This document shows, in pieces, positions 5,901 to 7,778 of a DNA stretch of 7,778 nt. The stretch lies in assembly GCA_964557155.1 (NCBI GenBank), contig CAZKZC010000022.1:1-7778 (forward strand), written 5' to 3'. The notes beneath the pieces were generated by a model that saw only the letters and a program-made list of their open reading frames with translations, was not told the origin of the DNA and did no database searches. Positions within the stretch are counted from its first letter, which is position 1; every line of letters starts with the position of its first letter. This stretch comes from JAHJSY01 sp964557155. GTDB lineage: Bacteria > Patescibacteriota > Minisyncoccia > Minisyncoccales > GWA2-38-27. Both the position numbers and the translations under genes were made by a program.

Positions 5901-6985
5901 AAAAAGTAAAAATAGTAAAGAAGAAAAAGAAAAAGGATATTTTTCCAGAAGAAAAAACAAAGGAATTATTATCAAAAGTGAAACAAAGAGGTTTTGTTAG
6001 TACTTCTGAGATTTTGCACACTTTTCCGGATTTAGAAAAAGATATAGATGGCCTAGAGGACTTTTTTGATGAGTTGGATAAAGAAGGAGTCGAAATAAAA
6101 GAAACTAGAGAGTTTTTACAAATAGATATTAAGGATAAGATAGTTGTTGAAAAAGCAAAAATTGATCCGATTCAACTTTATTTAAAAGAAATTGGTAAAG
6201 TAGATTTTTTAACTGCTGAGCAAGAAAAAGATCTAGCCAGAAAAATTGAAACGGGCGATAAAGAAGCAATGAATCAATTAATGAAAGCTAATTTACGACT
6301 AGTTGTTTCTATCGCTAAAAGGTATATTGGCAAATCAGCCAATCTTACACTTCTAGATTTAATTCAAGAAGGAAATATTGGCTTAAGAAGAGCTGTAGAA
6401 AAGTTTGATTGGAGAAGGGGTTACAAGTTTTCTACTTATGCTACTTGGTGGATACGTCAAGCAGTTACCAGGGCTCTAGCCGATCAATCAAGAACAATAA
6501 GAATTCCGGTTCATATGGTAGAAACAATCTCTAAGTATACTAAAATCAGAAGACGTCTTTTGCAGGATTTAGGCAGAGAGCCATTAGCGGAAGAAATTGC
6601 TACAGAAATGGGCATAGAAGTTTCTAAAGTTCATCATATCAAGAAAATTTCTCAAGAAACAGTTTCTTTAGAAACTCCTGTTGGCGATAATGATGATGAT
6701 AGTGTTTTAGCTGAATTTATTGAAGATGACAAAGCGATTTCTCCTTCTGTTCAGGCAGCTCGAAGTTTGCTTAAAGAAAGATTAAGGGAAATTTTGATTG
6801 ATTTGACTCCAAGAGAACAAAAGATATTAGGAATGAGATTTGGGCTAAATGATGGAATTACTCATACTTTGGAAGAAGTTGGGCAGGAGTTTGGCGTGAC
6901 TCGTGAAAGAATTCGTCAGATTGAAGCTAAATCATTATCTAAAATAAGGGATCATGATAAACTCAAAAAACTTAAAGGATATTAA
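5879..6985 (+). CDS. rpoD: Primary sigma factor RpoD (sigma-70/sigma-A)
   Basis: 368 residues, the size of a Gram-positive-like sigma-A without the large non-conserved insert. The first 20 residues are extremely lysine-rich. A region 1.1-like segment spans about 24-80. Region 1.2 is DPIQLYLKEIGKVDFLT (96-112). Region 2 contains LLDLIQEGNIGLRRAVEKFD (158-177) and YKFSTYATWWIRQAV (182-196), the -10 recognition and melting elements. Region 3 follows at about 210-290, and region 4 holds LTPREQKILGMRFGL (309-323) and the helix-turn-helix TLEEVGQEFGVTRERIRQIE (330-349) for -35 recognition. It directs RNA polymerase to housekeeping promoters. ATG 5879 lies within the dnaG 3' end with no Shine-Dalgarno sequence, so translation is probably coupled. 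dnaG-rpoD order recalls the macromolecular-synthesis operon. Confidence 0.97.
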   Translation: MPRKKIVKKVKIVKKKKKKDIFPEEKTKELLSKVKQRGFVSTSEILHTFPDLEKDIDGLEDFFDELDKEGVEIKETREFLQIDIKDKIVVEKAKIDPIQLYLKEIGKVDFLTAEQEKDLARKIETGDKEAMNQLMKANLRLVVSIAKRYIGKSANLTLLDLIQEGNIGLRRAVEKFDWRRGYKFSTYATWWIRQAVTRALADQSRTIRIPVHMVETISKYTKIRRRLLQDLGREPLAEEIATEMGIEVSKVHHIKKISQETVSLETPVGDNDDDSVLAEFIEDDKAISPSVQAARSLLKERLREILIDLTPREQKILGMRFGLNDGITHTLEEVGQEFGVTRERIRQIEAKSLSKIRDHDKLKKLKGY

Positions 6986-6987
6986 AA

Positions 6988-7029
6988 ACAATGAACAGTG
7001 AACAAAAAACAGAAAGCAATGACCAATGT
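6988..7029 (+). repeat. Degenerate 7-bp tandem repeat at the udg start
   Basis: Six consecutive 7-mers begin at 6988, 6995, 7002, 7009, 7016 and 7023. All have CA at positions 2-3, and the consensus is about ACARTGA. Copies 1, 2 and 5 are closest (ACAATGA, ACAGTGA, GCAATGA); copies 3 and 4 have drifted to A-rich forms. The first copy supplies the glycosylase start codon, and the array encodes its poorly conserved first dozen residues. Period 7 is not a codon-driven periodicity. Confidence 0.5.
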
Positions 7030-7596
7030 TTAAAACAAGTAAAAGATGAGATATTAGGATGTACAAGATGTTCGCTAAGAGAACTAAGAGATGAGGGTAA
7101 GTATTTTCCGGTAGTTGGACAAGGAAACCATAATGCCGAAATAATGTTTATTGGTGAGGCTCCCGGCTTAAATGAGGCAAAAACAGGCGTGCCATTTTGT
7201 GGAGCTTCGGGTAGGATATTGAATGAGCTCCTGGAACACGTTGGCATTAAAAGAGAAGATGTCTATGTTACTAATATATTAAAAGATAGACCGCCCGATA
7301 ATAGAGACCCTGAAGTCAATGAGATAGAAGTTTGCCTTCCTTATTTAAAAGAACAGATCAGAATTATTAAACCCAAAGTAATTTGCACATTAGGTAGATA
7401 TTCAATGGGCGTTATAATGCAACAATTTGGGTTAGCTGAGGGATTAGATTCAATAAGCAAGATTCATGGAAAAGAATTTGAAAAAGATGGAATAAAAATC
7501 CTTCCTCTTTATCATCCTGCCGTCGCCGTTTATAACAGCAACATGAAAGAGACCCTCAAGACCGACTTCCAAATCTTGAAAAAATATCAAAAATAG
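6991..7596 (+). CDS. udg: Uracil-DNA glycosylase, family 4/5-like (Fe-S type)
   Basis: 201 residues, normal for this family. It removes uracil from DNA as the first step of base-excision repair. Motif 1 is IGEAPGLNEAKTGVPFCGASG (54-74). Motif 2 is LYHPAVAVYN (173-182) with H175. The TNILKDRPPDNRDP stretch (94-107) and CLPYL (115-119) match the family core. Typical members bind a [4Fe-4S] cluster with four Cys; here C24, C27 (CTRC) and C115 are present, but the third expected Cys, in the usual K-C-RPP position, is D99. C70, where Val is common, is an extra Cys. The start at ATG 6991 is 5 nt after the rpoD stop and is the only usable start before residue 52; AAAGGA (6974-6979) may serve as a ribosome site. 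Probably co-transcribed with dnaG-rpoD. Superfamily call firm; cluster status uncertain. Confidence 0.92.
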   Translation: MNSEQKTESNDQCLKQVKDEILGCTRCSLRELRDEGKYFPVVGQGNHNAEIMFIGEAPGLNEAKTGVPFCGASGRILNELLEHVGIKREDVYVTNILKDRPPDNRDPEVNEIEVCLPYLKEQIRIIKPKVICTLGRYSMGVIMQQFGLAEGLDSISKIHGKEFEKDGIKILPLYHPAVAVYNSNMKETLKTDFQILKKYQK

Positions 7597-7604
7597 GTTA
7601 CAAT
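7576..7604 (+). promoter_or_regulatory. Sigma-70-type promoter for tRNA-Asn
   Basis: TTGAAA (7576-7581, 5 of 6 to the -35 consensus) and TACAAT (7599-7604, 5 of 6 to the -10 consensus) are separated by exactly 17 nt. The predicted transcription start, near 7611, lies about 12 nt before the mature tRNA 5' end. The -35 element is inside the last codons of udg. The spacing and the position directly before a tRNA make it the best promoter in the window. Confidence 0.65.
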
Positions 7605-7622
7605 CAAAAATACACTTTACAT

Positions 7623-7697
7623 TCCGGGATAGCTCAATGGTAGAGCAATCGACTGTTAATCGATTGGTTACAGGTTCGAGTCCTGTTCCCGGAGCCA
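7623..7697 (+). tRNA. tRNA-Asn (anticodon GTT)
   Basis: Complete class I cloverleaf of 75 nt. Acceptor TCCGGGA (7623-7629) pairs with TCCCGGA (7687-7693), with discriminator G7694 and encoded CCA (7695-7697). D stem GCTC/GAGC is 7632-7635 with 7643-7646. Anticodon stem ATCGA/TCGAT (7648-7652 with 7660-7664) encloses CTGTTAA, giving anticodon GTT at 7655-7657, which reads AAC/AAU. T arm ACAGG/CCTGT (7670-7674 with 7682-7686) has loop TTCGAGT. It sits 26 nt after udg and has its own promoter and terminator. Confidence 0.98.
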
Positions 7698-7712
7698 AGC
7701 TAGTACGTCTTT

Positions 7713-7729
7713 CGAGAGACCTGCTCTCG
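7713..7729 (+). other. Trailer hairpin between tRNA-Asn and its terminator
   Basis: CGAGAG (7713-7718) pairs with CTCTCG (7724-7729) around loop ACCTG. An alternative overlapping fold pairs GTCTTTC (7707-7713) with GAGAGAC (7714-7720), including one wobble pair but leaving almost no loop. It has no T-run, so it is not a terminator itself; it may be a processing or stability element in the tRNA trailer. Confidence 0.4.
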
Positions 7730-7731
7730 TC

Positions 7732-7757
7732 AAAAATCGCCTTTTAGGCGATTTTTT
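7732..7757 (+). terminator. Rho-independent terminator after tRNA-Asn
   Basis: AAAAATCGCC (7732-7741) pairs perfectly with GGCGATTTTT (7747-7756) around loop TTTTA, and the right arm runs into a T tract (7752-7757). The GC-rich stem core (TCGCC/GGCGA) followed by U residues is a standard intrinsic terminator. The A-run on the left would also let it act on a transcript arriving from the right. Confidence 0.88.
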
Positions 7758-7778
7758 GTTAAGATAAGATAATATGAA

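Noticed and set aside
6972..7247. Minus-strand open frame across the udg 5' part
   Set aside because: Antisense shadow of udg with no recognisable domain.
7450..7698. Antisense reading frame across tRNA-Asn and the end of udg, with a product beginning MAPGTGLEPVTNRL
   Set aside because: It is the reverse complement of a tRNA gene, a well-known source of false protein calls, and the rest is antisense to udg.
7758..7778. Possible start of another gene (ATG at 7774) after the terminator
   Set aside because: Fewer than two codons are present, so nothing can be supported.

Overview
This is an A+T-rich bacterial window, roughly two-thirds A+T by eye. It is densely packed, and every protein gene lies on the + strand. 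The gene set fits a low-GC Candidate Phyla Radiation (Patescibacteria/Parcubacteria-like) genome: LemA and an HtpX-type protease side by side, a double zinc-ribbon protein, a Bro-N/DinD-like protein, dnaG directly followed by rpoD, a family-4-type uracil-DNA glycosylase, and tRNA genes with encoded CCA. This assignment is an inference from gene content and style; there is no rRNA to confirm it. The one TGA in use reads as a stop (end of the PQ-loop gene), so nothing suggests the UGA-Gly code of some CPR lineages. Most genes lack a clear Shine-Dalgarno sequence.

Layout. (1) 45-2033 is a tight envelope/quality-control cluster: lemA, htpX (coupled through TAATG) and a protein with two TFIIB-type zinc ribbons. 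It is followed 3 nt later by tRNA-Ser(GGA), 2037-2124. (2) 2171-4125 is a four-gene block that looks accessory: a Bro-N/DinD-like DNA-damage or antirepressor-type protein, a three-helix PQ-loop (SemiSWEET-like) membrane protein, a 62-residue cysteine-containing protein of unknown function, and an HD-domain 5'-deoxynucleotidase-like enzyme. The first three genes overlap by 10-11 nt and the fourth follows after 8 nt, so they are probably co-transcribed. (3) 4170-7596 is the replication/transcription core: dnaG primase, rpoD (overlapping dnaG by 22 nt) and the uracil-DNA glycosylase. It resembles the macromolecular-synthesis operon without rpsU. An 18-nt inverted repeat containing a -10-like element overlaps the dnaG start. 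(4) 7576-7757 is a self-contained tRNA-Asn(GTT) unit with a good sigma70-type promoter, a trailer hairpin and an intrinsic terminator.

How the genes relate. LemA and HtpX are both membrane proteins and probably act together at the envelope. DnaG, RpoD and UDG cover primer synthesis, housekeeping transcription and uracil excision. The HD nucleotidase would feed nucleotide-pool control, and the DinD-like protein points towards DNA-damage physiology, but no direct link is shown.

No proven new system was found. The points most worth checking are: a Cys-to-Asp change at a predicted [4Fe-4S] ligand of the glycosylase; a 16-bp perfect GC-rich palindrome inserted in frame in the dnaG linker; a 19-nt near-perfect inverted repeat inside the Bro-N coding region; a six-copy degenerate 7-bp tandem repeat across the udg start; and the inverted repeat at the dnaG start.
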